Part shown: positions 51,969 to 60,771 of the stretch, piece by piece
Numbering within the stretch: position 1 is the first letter of the stretch
How the letters are laid out: the number at the start of each line of letters is the position of its first letter
DNA from: Actinomycetota bacterium
GTDB lineage: Bacteria > Actinomycetota > Rubrobacteria > Rubrobacterales > Rubrobacteraceae
Assembly (NCBI GenBank): GCA_902810695.1
Contig: CADDYV010000016.1
Span: 1-60,919 of the forward strand
DNA length: 60,919 nt
Reading direction: 5' to 3'
Made by a program: the position numbers and the translations under genes
Notes under the pieces: model-generated
The model's database searches: none
What the model was told of the DNA's origin: nothing
The model's input: only the letters and a program-made list of their open reading frames with translations

Positions 51969-53384
51969 CTAGGCATCCCCGAAGCCGTCGTAGTCTATGT
52001 CCAGAAGCTCGCAGACGATCTTCAGCTCCTCTACATGGTCTCCGGGAATGGCGTGGATGTGGTTGGAGCCGTAGCGGGAGAGGAACTCCTCCGCCGGAGC
52101 GTCGAAGCGTGCGAAGGCGTGCGGCCAGTTGTAATCAGACTGGCGCATTAGCTCCTCGTTGGTCGCCTCATCGTACTGCTCAAAGCTGCCTCTCAAAACG
52201 TGCATCCGGTAGCGCCCGTCGAGGCGCGTCAGGCGGGCGAAGGTGAAGTCTCCTGGTGCGGCCAGATGGTGCACGCTCGCCCCTCCCGCCGGGAAGTAGA
52301 AGCCCTCCGGGTAGAGGTGGACGCGGGAGAGGTTCTCTTTAGGGTCGTCGCTCCTTGCAGCAAACCAGGTGGCGTGCTGGCCGGAGTTGCACAGATCCCA
52401 GATATCCCTCTCCGCATGATAATGTCGAACGTCGGCGAAGAGAACCGGCGTGCCGGAGAGCCCTTTCAAAAGCTGCATGGTAAGGGCTCCGTCCATGTCG
52501 GCTTCGGTCGCACAGACGTGGGTCTCCTTGGGACCGCCCCAGTCGTAGGGGTCGTTGAGGAATGCCTCGGCAATGTCCATCGTGGCGAAGTGGGTGGTAA
52601 GCTCGGGCTGGCCTTTGATGCCGCTGAAATCGAGGCTCCATTCGTCTATCAGCTCGCGCATGGCGTAGTAGGAGCGGATCTGGCGCTCCAGAAGCTCGGG
52701 GGTTAGCTGCTCGCCGTCGTAGTGGACGCTTGCCGCATTGCTTTCCAGCCACTCCCGCGCCTTTCTCACCCTGCCATCTTCAACCTCTTCGGAGCGGCGC
52801 ACCAGCTCCCACTGGTCTATCTCCTCTACGTCCACCCCGAACTGGCCCATCCAGACGTCGGCGTCCGCGACGGCGGTATACATCCCCATCGGCCTGCCGC
52901 CTATCCGCCCGAAGGTGCTCCCCGAGAGCGAGCGCACGGCGGAAGCGGCCCGGGCGTACGCCTCCACCCTGGCGAGCACTGTCTGGTCCGAGATGTCGCC
53001 CCAGGCGCGACCGTAGGTGCGTCCGACCTGATCCAGTGCCCCCGCCGCCGCCAGCATCCCCACCATCCCCGGATACTGCGGATCCACGTTCGAGAACAGC
53101 AGGAGCGGTCCGGGGGTCTCGCTGGCGGCGAGCATCGTAAAGTGCGGGAATGCCCACACCGGGATGTTGAAGACCGTGAGATCCGGTCTCTCACCGGCAA
53201 GCCTGCGGGCTTCTCTAACGGCGAGGGTGTTTTTCCACACTATCGCTTCCGCCCGCACGACCTCGTGCCCGGCGGCCTTTAGCGCCCCGGATATCCTGTC
53301 CTCTGATTCCCGGCAGAACTTCTCCAGACCCTCGTGGACGAAGCCGCGCCCGTCGGAGAAGGTGATTACCCCTATCTTTGCCAT
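51969..53384 (-). CDS. L-fucose/L-arabinose isomerase family protein
   Basis: 471 residues from ATG 53384 behind GGAAGGGG. The N-terminus IGVITFSDGR and the long alpha/beta organisation match the fucose isomerase-like family; the C-terminal third holds WNLC-like IWDLCNSGQHATWF, PEGFYFPAGGASVHHLA and NHIHAIPGDHVEEL, which fit the C-terminal domain and its metal-binding residues. It would isomerise a free sugar (possibly L-fucose) to the ketose. No fuculokinase or fuculose-phosphate aldolase is in the window, so the product's fate is unclear. Confidence 0.82.
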   Translation of the reverse strand: MAKIGVITFSDGRGFVHEGLEKFCRESEDRISGALKAAGHEVVRAEAIVWKNTLAVREARRLAGERPDLTVFNIPVWAFPHFTMLAASETPGPLLLFSNVDPQYPGMVGMLAAAGALDQVGRTYGRAWGDISDQTVLARVEAYARAASAVRSLSGSTFGRIGGRPMGMYTAVADADVWMGQFGVDVEEIDQWELVRRSEEVEDGRVRKAREWLESNAASVHYDGEQLTPELLERQIRSYYAMRELIDEWSLDFSGIKGQPELTTHFATMDIAEAFLNDPYDWGGPKETHVCATEADMDGALTMQLLKGLSGTPVLFADVRHYHAERDIWDLCNSGQHATWFAARSDDPKENLSRVHLYPEGFYFPAGGASVHHLAAPGDFTFARLTRLDGRYRMHVLRGSFEQYDEATNEELMRQSDYNWPHAFARFDAPAEEFLSRYGSNHIHAIPGDHVEELKIVCELLDIDYDGFGDA

Positions 53385-53443
53385 ACTCGCCCCTTCCCTC
53401 TACCTACGCCAACATCCTAGCGTGATCCATGTATCCATTCCAT

Positions 53444-54526
53444 CTACCGAGATCTGGGAATACGTTGCCCGACCGGCAAAATGGAGAATGGTTTGTGCGG
53501 CTCGCTCTGGTACCAGTAGGCCACCGAGGAGTAGTCGTCGCTGCGCTTGTTGGCGTGGCCGTGCTCGATGCTTACCCGGATGGATCTCTCGAACGTCACC
53601 GGATCTTCGATGTGGAACCGGTAGAGGCTGATCTGACCGCTCCAGTTCTCCCCGCCACCCAGCGTAATCCCGTGATAGGGCGCCGAGTACTCCTGCTGGG
53701 GACACCACGCTGTATTGAAGTAATCCTCCGTGCCGGTGCCGTGCAGAGAGGGCGGCCACTCCTCGCCGTCTACGAAGATCATGTCGTCACCCTCCCCGTA
53801 CCAGTTCCACTGGCTGGTCTCGCGTAGGTTGTGCACGTTGAGGACGCACCCCACGTAGTGGCCCCTGCCCTCTGCCTCGAGGATGGTGTAGTTGCCCTCG
53901 CCGCCGATGTTCTGGCCGCCGAACTGAAACTCCTCGTTGCTCTGATTTCCCTGCTCGATGCCGTCGCAGGGGTTCTCCCTCCTCCACTGGGCGTGGAAGC
54001 GTCCCAACCCTTCTTCCAGCTCGTCGAACTCCTCGTAGTCCACGTAGTAATAAAAGAAAACCCGCTCGTGAGACAGCTCGCTCACCGCCTCTATGCGCGC
54101 CCCTTCTCCGAAGGGCATGTGGAAGAAGCAGTTGAACGACTTGCCATCTTCGGGGCTCATCTGGATGGGCAGGGAGGCAAAGTTGGTGGTACGGGCGTGC
54201 CCCATGCCGAAGAAGTCTCCCACCGGCACCAGCACGCTCGGCTCATCTTCCCCCTCCCAGTACATCCTGAGCAGGATCCTGCGCAGGAAGTCCGGCTCCC
54301 GGCACGCCGGCGTTCTCTGCATGTGCTCGTTGGCGATCGTGATCCAGATGTGGTTTATGCACCCCGCCCCGGGAATCTCCGCCAGGGTCGTGGTCTGGCC
54401 CGGCTCTATGGTGAGCCTGTCGTCGTTACCGCCCGTCCTATCCCAACTCGAAGCCCGCCTGCGGCGGCTGCTCCTGAGGCGGGGCAGGTCCCGCAGGCTG
54501 CTCCCGAAGTCACCGTAGTTCCCCAC
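53444..54526 (-). CDS. GH172 family glycosidase (DUF2961)
   Basis: 360 residues from GTG 54526 behind AAAGGGGAG, 14 bases after the permease gene. The double jelly-roll family is recognised from GAGCINHIWITI, LRMYWEGEDEPSVLVPVGDFFG, the central SFNCFFHMPFG and TGTEDYFNTAWCP, and GISLYRFH-like QISLYRFHIEDPV. Characterised GH172 enzymes act on alpha-fructofuranosides or arabinofuranosides. No signal peptide is seen, so it probably works in the cytoplasm on imported oligosaccharides. A longer frame upstream overlaps the permease and is not coding. Confidence 0.87.
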   Translation of the reverse strand: MGNYGDFGSSLRDLPRLRSSRRRRASSWDRTGGNDDRLTIEPGQTTTLAEIPGAGCINHIWITIANEHMQRTPACREPDFLRRILLRMYWEGEDEPSVLVPVGDFFGMGHARTTNFASLPIQMSPEDGKSFNCFFHMPFGEGARIEAVSELSHERVFFYYYVDYEEFDELEEGLGRFHAQWRRENPCDGIEQGNQSNEEFQFGGQNIGGEGNYTILEAEGRGHYVGCVLNVHNLRETSQWNWYGEGDDMIFVDGEEWPPSLHGTGTEDYFNTAWCPQQEYSAPYHGITLGGGENWSGQISLYRFHIEDPVTFERSIRVSIEHGHANKRSDDYSSVAYWYQSEPHKPFSILPVGQRIPRSR

Positions 54527-54540
54527 TCTCGCTCCCCTTT

Positions 54541-55368
54541 CTACTTGAAACCCGAGGTTTTTATGGACTCGATGAGCTGGCGCTGGAAGATGAAAAACAG
54601 CGCCATGGTTGGTAGAGCCGTTACGGTGGCCGCCGCCATTATGTAGTTCCAGGCCGCGGCGTACTGCGTCTGGAAGCTCGCTATGGCTACCTGGATCATC
54701 CACAAATTCTGGTTCTGGGTTATCGTCAAAGGCCAAAGAAAGCTGTTCCAGTTCGCTAAAAAGAAGAACACGAAGAGCGCAGCTATCATCGGCCTGCTCA
54801 GGGGCAGTATCACGTGCCTGTATACCCCCCAGTAGCCGCAGCCATCCACGAACGCTGCATCCTCGAGTTCCCTGGGAATCCCCTGGTAGTACTGCCGGAG
54901 CAAAAATATCCCGAAGGCGTTGAATATGGCCGGGACGATGAGACCCCAGTAGCTATTGAGCATGCCCAGCGTTTTTACCAGGATAAACAGCGGAACCAGT
55001 ATCACCGGCAGGGCAACCAGAAGCGTGGAGAAGATGGCGAAGAACAATATGTCTCTTCCGGGGAACCTGAGCCGCGCCAGGGCATAGGCGGCCATGGTGT
55101 GGAAGAACAATGCAACCACGGTAACGGTTCCCGCCACGAAGAAGGTGTTGAGCATGTAGCGCAGGAAGGGAACCCTGGTGAAGACGTAGGCGAAGTTGCC
55201 CAGCGTCGGGTGGGTAGGGATGAGGTTCAGGCTATTGACCTCTCCAGGTCCCTTGAAAGCCCCCGAGACCATCCACAACAGCGGAAATATGGTGAGCAGG
55301 GCGAGCACCAGCGCCAGCATGAACAGCGCCATCCTGGTCGGCTGCAACGAGAGATTAGTCGGTCTCAA
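54541..55368 (-). CDS. CUT1-type carbohydrate ABC transporter permease (MalG-like)
   Basis: 275 residues with six membrane helices. The EAA loop reads EDAAFVDGCGYWGVYRHVILPLSRP, here split around its conserved Gly, and contacts the ATPase. LTIFPLLWMVSGAFK opens the protein as in MalG. Its start overlaps the MalF-like gene by 14 bases. No ATP-binding subunit is encoded nearby, so a shared MsmK/MalK-type ATPase elsewhere is expected. Confidence 0.9.
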   Translation of the reverse strand: MRPTNLSLQPTRMALFMLALVLALLTIFPLLWMVSGAFKGPGEVNSLNLIPTHPTLGNFAYVFTRVPFLRYMLNTFFVAGTVTVVALFFHTMAAYALARLRFPGRDILFFAIFSTLLVALPVILVPLFILVKTLGMLNSYWGLIVPAIFNAFGIFLLRQYYQGIPRELEDAAFVDGCGYWGVYRHVILPLSRPMIAALFVFFFLANWNSFLWPLTITQNQNLWMIQVAIASFQTQYAAAWNYIMAAATVTALPTMALFFIFQRQLIESIKTSGFK

Positions 55369-56314
55369 AGCGCCCTCCCCTCGTAAGTATGAACATGGCC
55401 GCCGTCGCGATCAGCAGTATGAGCACCAGAAACGAGGCCATCGCCGCCGCGTAGCCGTAGTCGTTGAACTGGAAGGCCTGCTGGTAGATGTAGAAGATGC
55501 CCAGAGAAGTGGAGTTCGCCGGTCCTCCTGTGGTCATCACGTAGATCAGGTCGAAAGTCTGGAAGCCCGCCACCCCGGATATGGTGGAGACTATGAGCAC
55601 GAAGAAGCTGGTCGGTTTCAACAGCGGCCAGGTTATGTGCCTGAAGGTCTGCCAGCTTCTGGCGCCATCTACCTTCGCCGCGTCGTAGTACTCCTGGGGT
55701 ATCTCCTGCAGACCAGCCAGGAAAATCACCATGTAATAGCCCATCAGAAACCAGATGCTCACCGCTACCACGGTGGCCAGGGCGAACCTGGGATTGCCGA
55801 GCCAGGAATGGCTCCCCAGGCCGAGCGCCTCCAGGATCCGGTTCACTATCCCCACCTGATCCAGCAGCATAAACTTCCACACCAGCCCGATGACAACCAG
55901 GCTCACCACGTAGGGCAGGAAAAACATGCTGCGCAGAACTCCCACAAAGGGAATCTTCTGCTTCACCAGCAGGGCCAGTGCAAGGCTGATCACGAAGTTC
56001 CCCACCACGAAGGAAACCACGTAAATAACCGTTACCTTCAAACTCTCCAGGAACAGAGAGTCAGAGAGCATCCTCTCGTAGTTGGCCAGCCCGACAAAAG
56101 TAATGCCGCCGAAACCACTGACATTGAAAAGCCCCATAGCCAGGGCCAGCACCATCGGGATGCCCACGAAAACGAGGAGCCCCAGGGTGTCGGGAAAGAC
56201 GAAAAGAGAAGCCGCCAGCCATTCGCGATGCCTGCGTGAGAGGCGTCTGCGCCCGGGTGGTTTCCCGTTCTGATGGTTCTCTGTCTTCGTCTCCGCTGTA
56301 GTTCCTGCACTCAT
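55355..56314 (-). CDS. CUT1-type carbohydrate ABC transporter permease (MalF-like)
   Basis: 319 residues with six membrane helices after a basic 30-residue cytoplasmic start. PDTLGLLVFVGIPMVLALAMG and the EAA loop EYYDAAKVDGARSWQTFRHITWPLL are family marks. It overlaps the binding-protein gene by four bases. With the MalG-like partner it probably imports an oligosaccharide. Confidence 0.9.
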   Translation of the reverse strand: MSAGTTAETKTENHQNGKPPGRRRLSRRHREWLAASLFVFPDTLGLLVFVGIPMVLALAMGLFNVSGFGGITFVGLANYERMLSDSLFLESLKVTVIYVVSFVVGNFVISLALALLVKQKIPFVGVLRSMFFLPYVVSLVVIGLVWKFMLLDQVGIVNRILEALGLGSHSWLGNPRFALATVVAVSIWFLMGYYMVIFLAGLQEIPQEYYDAAKVDGARSWQTFRHITWPLLKPTSFFVLIVSTISGVAGFQTFDLIYVMTTGGPANSTSLGIFYIYQQAFQFNDYGYAAAMASFLVLILLIATAAMFILTRGGRFETD

Positions 56315-57720
56315 ACCATCTTGGCTCCCGAGTAACCCTTGAGGAAGGCGTTGATCTGCTGGGCGGCTTGCTCAGCTTGCTGCTTGGGATCCGCGCCGCT
56401 GAGTTGGCAGGCCTGGAGAGCATCGGAGACGGCTTTGTAGACCTCCGGGGTATATCTGGGCTCGCCGCGCCCGCCGGGGAAAATGTCCTCCTTGAAGACC
56501 TTCATAGGTCCTGAACTGTAAGCCCCTTCCCTGGTAGCCTGTTTCAATACCGATTTGCGCGGGGCGATGTCGCTCTTGGCCTTGGCGATCCAATCAACCC
56601 CCCGCCTGATGGAGTCCTGGCTCATCGAGCCCAGGGCCCACACGCAGAACTTCGCAGCTTCCTCGGGGTTTTTGCCTTTGGCGTTGGCTACGAACGCCCA
56701 TCCCCCGAGGATGGTCCTGTAGGTCCCGCCCGGTGGTATAGGCAACCTGAACACCCCGTACTTGAACTTGGGTGCGCCCTCTCGCAGCGCGGCCACTCCC
56801 CAGATCCCGCAGTTTTGTATGGCGCAATACCCGGAGCCCAGGTTGGCCACGATGTCACCCCCGCCGGTACCCTGAACCGTCCGCGGCGCAACGCCCATCT
56901 TGACGGCGTCCTGCCACAGTTTCAGCGCCTGTATCGCCCCCTTGGAGTTGAAATCGCTCTTCTTGCCATCAGCGGTAACCGCATCGGCGCCGCCCTGCCA
57001 CATGAACGGGTACCAGGTGAAGTTCTGGTAGTAGCCAGGGTTGGTCTCGAACTCCACCCCGAACATCTTCTTCGTCTTGAGCTTGCCTGCCACCTCCAGA
57101 AGCTGCTCCCAACTCCTGGGGATGTCTGACTCCGAGAGTCCGGCCTTCTCGAAAGCTTTCACGCTGTAGTACATCGCCATCGGCTCGACTTCCATCGGGA
57201 GGCCGTAGATCTTCCCATCCACGGTGCGCGTTGCCATAACCGAGGGGTAGAAGTCGTTCTGGGCCTCTTTGCTCATGTACTGGGAGAGATCTTCGAGCAC
57301 CCCGCCGTTGTAGTAGCGGAGAAAGTCGCCGGGGCTGATCAGAAATATGTCGGGCCCCTGACCTGAAGAGAACGCCGTCTGCAGTTTCGAGCCGTTGATG
57401 TACTCCTTGTTCGAGACATACTGCAGTTTGACCTGGGTCTTGTTCTCCTTATTCCACGCCTTGACCGTATCTTCGAACCACTTGCTCTGCGACTTGACCT
57501 GCCCTCCGGGACCGTAGAACTGCCAGAACGTAAGCGGACCGGAAGCCGAGCCGCCGCTACCACCTCCGTTGCCTCCACACCCCGAGAGTACGGTGAGCCC
57601 CGATCCGGTTACCACAGCGGCCAGGGCAAAACTCGCCCCTCTGGCTAAAAACTGCTGTCTGGTTACTCCCCTGCCCTCGTTCGCTTGCTCCTGCCGAGCT
57701 ACTCTCTCTTTGCTTTTCAT
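56311..57720 (-). CDS. Extracellular solute-binding protein family 1 (CUT1 system)
   Basis: 469 residues from ATG 57720 behind AAAGGAGGAG. The N-terminus has VTRQQFLARGASF (Tat-like, second Arg replaced by Gln) and the lipobox VLSGC followed by a Gly/Ser linker. The mature part has PLTFWQFYGPGG and GPDIFLISPGDFLRYY, typical for oligosaccharide-binding lipoproteins. It lies 39 bases after the LacI gene and feeds the two permeases. Confidence 0.92.
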   Translation of the reverse strand: MKSKERVARQEQANEGRGVTRQQFLARGASFALAAVVTGSGLTVLSGCGGNGGGSGGSASGPLTFWQFYGPGGQVKSQSKWFEDTVKAWNKENKTQVKLQYVSNKEYINGSKLQTAFSSGQGPDIFLISPGDFLRYYNGGVLEDLSQYMSKEAQNDFYPSVMATRTVDGKIYGLPMEVEPMAMYYSVKAFEKAGLSESDIPRSWEQLLEVAGKLKTKKMFGVEFETNPGYYQNFTWYPFMWQGGADAVTADGKKSDFNSKGAIQALKLWQDAVKMGVAPRTVQGTGGGDIVANLGSGYCAIQNCGIWGVAALREGAPKFKYGVFRLPIPPGGTYRTILGGWAFVANAKGKNPEEAAKFCVWALGSMSQDSIRRGVDWIAKAKSDIAPRKSVLKQATREGAYSSGPMKVFKEDIFPGGRGEPRYTPEVYKAVSDALQACQLSGADPKQQAEQAAQQINAFLKGYSGAKMV

Positions 57721-57759
57721 GTCCGTGCTCCTCCTTTCCCTAAAGTCTGGCTCAGGGTC

Positions 57760-58782
57760 TCAAGAATTCCTGGTAACGCTGCTCGCCGGCGGAGACGTGG
57801 AGTACCTGACAACCAGTTGGGGCTCCAGAAGTATCCTTCTCGGCGCTCCATCCAGCTCGTTTTCGATCCGATCCAGAAGCATCCTGGCAGCTTTCGTCCC
57901 CATCTCGTAGGTTGGCTGAGCCACGGTTGTGAGCGGCGGGTCAGCCAGAGGCGCCCACTCCATCTCATCGAAACCGACCACGGACACATCTTTCGGAATC
58001 ACCAGGCCGAGTTCTTTGATGGCCAGGAGTGCCCCGAGGGTCATCTGGTTGTTCGCGACCACGAGCGCGGTAGGAGGTTCGGGGAGTCCAAGCAGTTCCG
58101 TGGCTCCCTTCCGGCCACTCTCCACCCTGAAGTCGCCGAAGCGCACGAGCGAATCATCGAGTTCGAGCCCCATCTGCAAAAGCGCCGCCTTGAGACCTTC
58201 ATAACGCTCGTGCCCGGACGCTTTCTCCAGGGGACCGGAGATCAAACCTATCTTCTTGTGTCCGAGATCAACCAGGTGCTCCGCGATCAACTTCATCCCC
58301 AGGCGGTTGTCCACCCGCACGGCATCCGCCTCTACGCCTTCGATCTCCCGGTCCATGAACACGAAGGGAGCGACTTTCTCTTTGGGCCACCGGGCACAGT
58401 CGTAACGCGGCGCAGCGGAGGCGATGATCAAACCATCCACCCGTTTTCTGGTCAGCTCGCTTACGTACTCGTCTTCCCGCTCTATATCCTCGTCGGTGTT
58501 GCACAGGAATACGTGGTATCCACGGCTCAACGCCACGTCCTCCACCCCTCTCACGACCGAGGTGAAAAACGGGTTCTGGATGTCGGAGATCAGGAGCCCC
58601 AGCGTAAAGGTCCGCCGCGTCCTAAAGCTCCGGGCCAGAAGGTTCGGCCGGTAACCGAGCTCCTCTATGGCCAGGATAACCCGCTCCCTCGTCTCATCCG
58701 AGACTTTTCGCGTGCCGTTGAGCACGTGGGAGACGGTGCTCGCCGAGACTCCCGCCCGCTCCGCGACCTCCTTCATCGTCAT
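57760..58782 (-). CDS. LacI-family transcriptional regulator
   Basis: 340 residues from ATG 58782 behind GGGGTGGAG; the frame extends to 58833. The HTH and hinge read MTMKEVAERAGVSASTVSHV and NGTRKVSDETRERV, followed by a periplasmic-binding effector domain (LGLLISDIQNPFFTSVVRG, VVGFDEMEWAPLADPPLTT). It heads the CUT1/GH172 run. Two tandem palindromes lie 184 bases upstream at the promoter, so it probably represses its own operon until a sugar is bound. Confidence 0.93.
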   Translation of the reverse strand: MTMKEVAERAGVSASTVSHVLNGTRKVSDETRERVILAIEELGYRPNLLARSFRTRRTFTLGLLISDIQNPFFTSVVRGVEDVALSRGYHVFLCNTDEDIEREDEYVSELTRKRVDGLIIASAAPRYDCARWPKEKVAPFVFMDREIEGVEADAVRVDNRLGMKLIAEHLVDLGHKKIGLISGPLEKASGHERYEGLKAALLQMGLELDDSLVRFGDFRVESGRKGATELLGLPEPPTALVVANNQMTLGALLAIKELGLVIPKDVSVVGFDEMEWAPLADPPLTTVAQPTYEMGTKAARMLLDRIENELDGAPRRILLEPQLVVRYSTSPPASSVTRNS

Positions 58783-58965
58783 CGCCGCTCCACCCCTGAG
58801 AGGGGTTCGCGCAACGTGCGAGTGCAAAGCCAACCGGCTCTATTTGACCGCAGCGCCACCAGCGCCGCATTTGGGGAGAAAGCCAACCACGCCCCGGTAA
58901 TCACCGAACCTTCGATAACACCGCGCCGCGTAACCCTTCGATTCACCACCCGTACTCCAATCTCC

Positions 58966-58989
58966 GCAAACGTTTGCGCAAACGTTTGT
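58966..58989 (-). promoter_or_regulatory. Two tandem LacI-type operators
   Basis: GCAAACGTTTGC (58966-58977) is immediately followed by GCAAACGTTTGT (58978-58989). Both match the centre-CG palindrome recognised by the LacI family. They sit directly downstream of the proposed -10 box at 58990-58995, so binding would block initiation. About 180 bases of leader follow before the LacI start; no gene was found there. Confidence 0.85.
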
Positions 58990-59019
58990 ATAGTAACCGG
59001 GCCGGATAGTTTCTGTCAA
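58990..59019 (-). promoter_or_regulatory. Promoter of the LacI-led operon
   Basis: On the minus strand, -35 TTGACA (59019-59014) and -10 TACTAT (58995-58990) are separated by 18 bases. It lies between the fucosidase stop and the operators, so the fucosidase gene is not needed for expression of this run. Confidence 0.65.
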
Positions 59020-59040
59020 CTGCGAGGCGGGGGCTCTCTG

Positions 59041-60528
59041 CTACGCTTTACGGGTGGGGTTAATGATCTTGAAGGTGTAGGCGTGCCGGCTCTCTGTTGC
59101 GGACTCGCCCTCTCTGGGCATCTGAACGATGAGCCTGCCGTTTCTTCTGGTCCATTCCAGCGGTTTGCCGCGTGCACCCAGAAGTTGGATCCTCGACCTC
59201 TTCGAGATTGGGACCTGGGCAGTGATAATCAGCTCTTTGCCGGGCCAGTTGAGCGCCGTCGCGTAGAAGCCGTCTTTTTCGCTGGGCTTGACCGCGAAGC
59301 GCACGGGCACGTTGCTGCCGTCGTCTTCCGCCTGTTTCCAGTAGGTCAAGCCGTAGATGGCTTCGCCGTTTATCCTCAACCACGTTCCGAGGGCCCTCAA
59401 GCGGTCTTGCATAATCTGCGGGACCGTGCCATCCGCCTTAGGCCCTATGTTGAGCAGCAGGTTGCCGTTCTTGCTCACGATGTCCACGAACGAGTCTATA
59501 AGCTCGTCGGGAGTGAGGTAGTCCTCCTCCGTCTCCTGCGCGTTGTAGCCGAACGAGAGCCCTATCCCGCGGGTGCTCTCCCACTTCTCTTGCTTGATGT
59601 CGCTCTCTTTGGCGTACTCCGGTGTCGAGAAGTCCCCGTGCGAACCCTCGCCGAAGCGGTCGTTGACCACGACCTCCTTCGGATGATGGCGGTCCTTCGC
59701 CTGGTTGTAGTAGTAGGCGATGATCTCGTTGCTGCGCCAGTAGTTTTCTTTGCCGGGGTCCGCGCCGTCGGCCCACAGGATGTCCGGGTCGTAGCCGTCA
59801 ATAAGCTCCCGCAGTTGCGGGAGCTCGTGATCCCGGACGTAATCGTCTATGGGCTTGTAGCCGGTATACGGCACCCGCTCTCCGGTGTAGGGATTGTACG
59901 GTGGTCTCGACCAACCGGTAAACGGTGAGTAGACCCCGGCGGGGTTGTACCACTCCGCGAGGGAGTAGTAGAAGCCCGCCTTGAGCTTGCTGTGCTTGCG
60001 AGCGGCCCCGAACAGCTCGCCCGCGAGGTTCCGCCGTGGCCCCATGACCGTGGTGCTCCTGTTGGTGGTGCGGCTGGGAAAGAGCGCGAACCCGTCGTGG
60101 TGCTTGGAGACCTGCGCGAAGTACCTGGCGCCCGCCTCCTCGAACAGCCGCACCCAACTCCTGGCGTCGAACTTCTCGGCCTTCCACCAGGGAATGAAGT
60201 CGTCGTAGTTAAAGTTCTCGCCGTACTTGCGCCGGTGGTAGGAGTAGGTGTCGTTGTTGGAGTCGTGCATCGAGTACCAGTACCACTCGGCGTAGGCCGT
60301 TCCCTGCGGCCAGCTATACGGTGGTCCCGGCGGATACGGCGGGTCGTAGTCGGGCGCGAACGCGGGAACCGAGTAGATCCCCCAGTGGATGAAGATGCCG
60401 AACTTGGCGTCCTTGAACCATTGCGGCACAAGATGTTTGCCCAGAGATTCCAGGGTTGGTTTGTAGTCCGGCCTGTCGTCTTTCACCGGTCCTCTCCCTC
60501 TAGCCCCGGCCACTGCCGGATAGAACAT
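59041..60528 (-). CDS. GH29 alpha-L-fucosidase (export signal interrupted)
   Basis: 495 residues from ATG 60528, the first usable start after an in-frame TGA. GH29 marks are FGIFIHWGIYSVPAF, KHHDGFALFPS at about 142-152, the nucleophile Asp254 in DILWADG, and NGNLLLNIGPKADG. A small C-terminal beta domain follows. The enzyme removes alpha-L-fucose from glycans by a retaining mechanism. The ATG 60528 has no good ribosome site; the natural start was probably ATG 60606, whose frame encodes a signal peptide but meets TGA at codon 6. If only the 60528 start works, the enzyme would stay inside the cell. Confidence 0.88.
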   Translation of the reverse strand: MFYPAVAGARGRGPVKDDRPDYKPTLESLGKHLVPQWFKDAKFGIFIHWGIYSVPAFAPDYDPPYPPGPPYSWPQGTAYAEWYWYSMHDSNNDTYSYHRRKYGENFNYDDFIPWWKAEKFDARSWVRLFEEAGARYFAQVSKHHDGFALFPSRTTNRSTTVMGPRRNLAGELFGAARKHSKLKAGFYYSLAEWYNPAGVYSPFTGWSRPPYNPYTGERVPYTGYKPIDDYVRDHELPQLRELIDGYDPDILWADGADPGKENYWRSNEIIAYYYNQAKDRHHPKEVVVNDRFGEGSHGDFSTPEYAKESDIKQEKWESTRGIGLSFGYNAQETEEDYLTPDELIDSFVDIVSKNGNLLLNIGPKADGTVPQIMQDRLRALGTWLRINGEAIYGLTYWKQAEDDGSNVPVRFAVKPSEKDGFYATALNWPGKELIITAQVPISKRSRIQLLGARGKPLEWTRRNGRLIVQMPREGESATESRHAYTFKIINPTRKA

Positions 60529-60606
60529 CGCCGTACCAGCGCCTGCAGCAGCTTCCAGGAATCTCTGGCGCGTGATCCGCCGCGCGGTTCAGCCATCACC
60601 GCTCAT
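60529..60606 (-). other. Interrupted Tat-like signal peptide region of the fucosidase gene
   Basis: From ATG 60606, with GGGGAG five bases before it, the frame reads MSGDG, TGA (60591-60589), then TARRITRQRFLEAAAGAGTA directly into the fucosidase frame. The segment after the stop has the basic, hydrophobic pattern of a Tat signal. A single C-to-T change (CGA to TGA) would explain it. A sequencing error is possible. Confidence 0.7.
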
Positions 60607-60698
60607 GCTCACTCCCCATCCCGAAAATCTCCTCAGTCCTTGGGTTCCTACCAAGCTACCCCGTCCTGGCGGGATACGTCAAGCGAGGCCGAAGATCA

Positions 60699-60728
60699 TT
60701 GACAATGGCGCGGACCTGTGGCTACGTT
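60699..60728 (+). promoter_or_regulatory. Candidate promoter of the right-edge gene
   Basis: TTGACA (60699-60704) and a weak TACGTT (60723-60728) are 18 bases apart, about 45 bases before the ATG at 60772. The -35 is embedded in the small palindrome CATTGACAATG (60697-60707). The -10 is poor, so confidence is low. Confidence 0.3.
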
Positions 60729-60771
60729 ACAGTGCTCTCAGAAACCATGGAAAAGCGAGCGTGATGCGCGG

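Noticed and set aside
53444-54736. Extension of the GH172 gene to 54736
   Set aside because: The extra 70 codons overlap the permease gene and have no coding character; GTG 54526 has a strong ribosome site.
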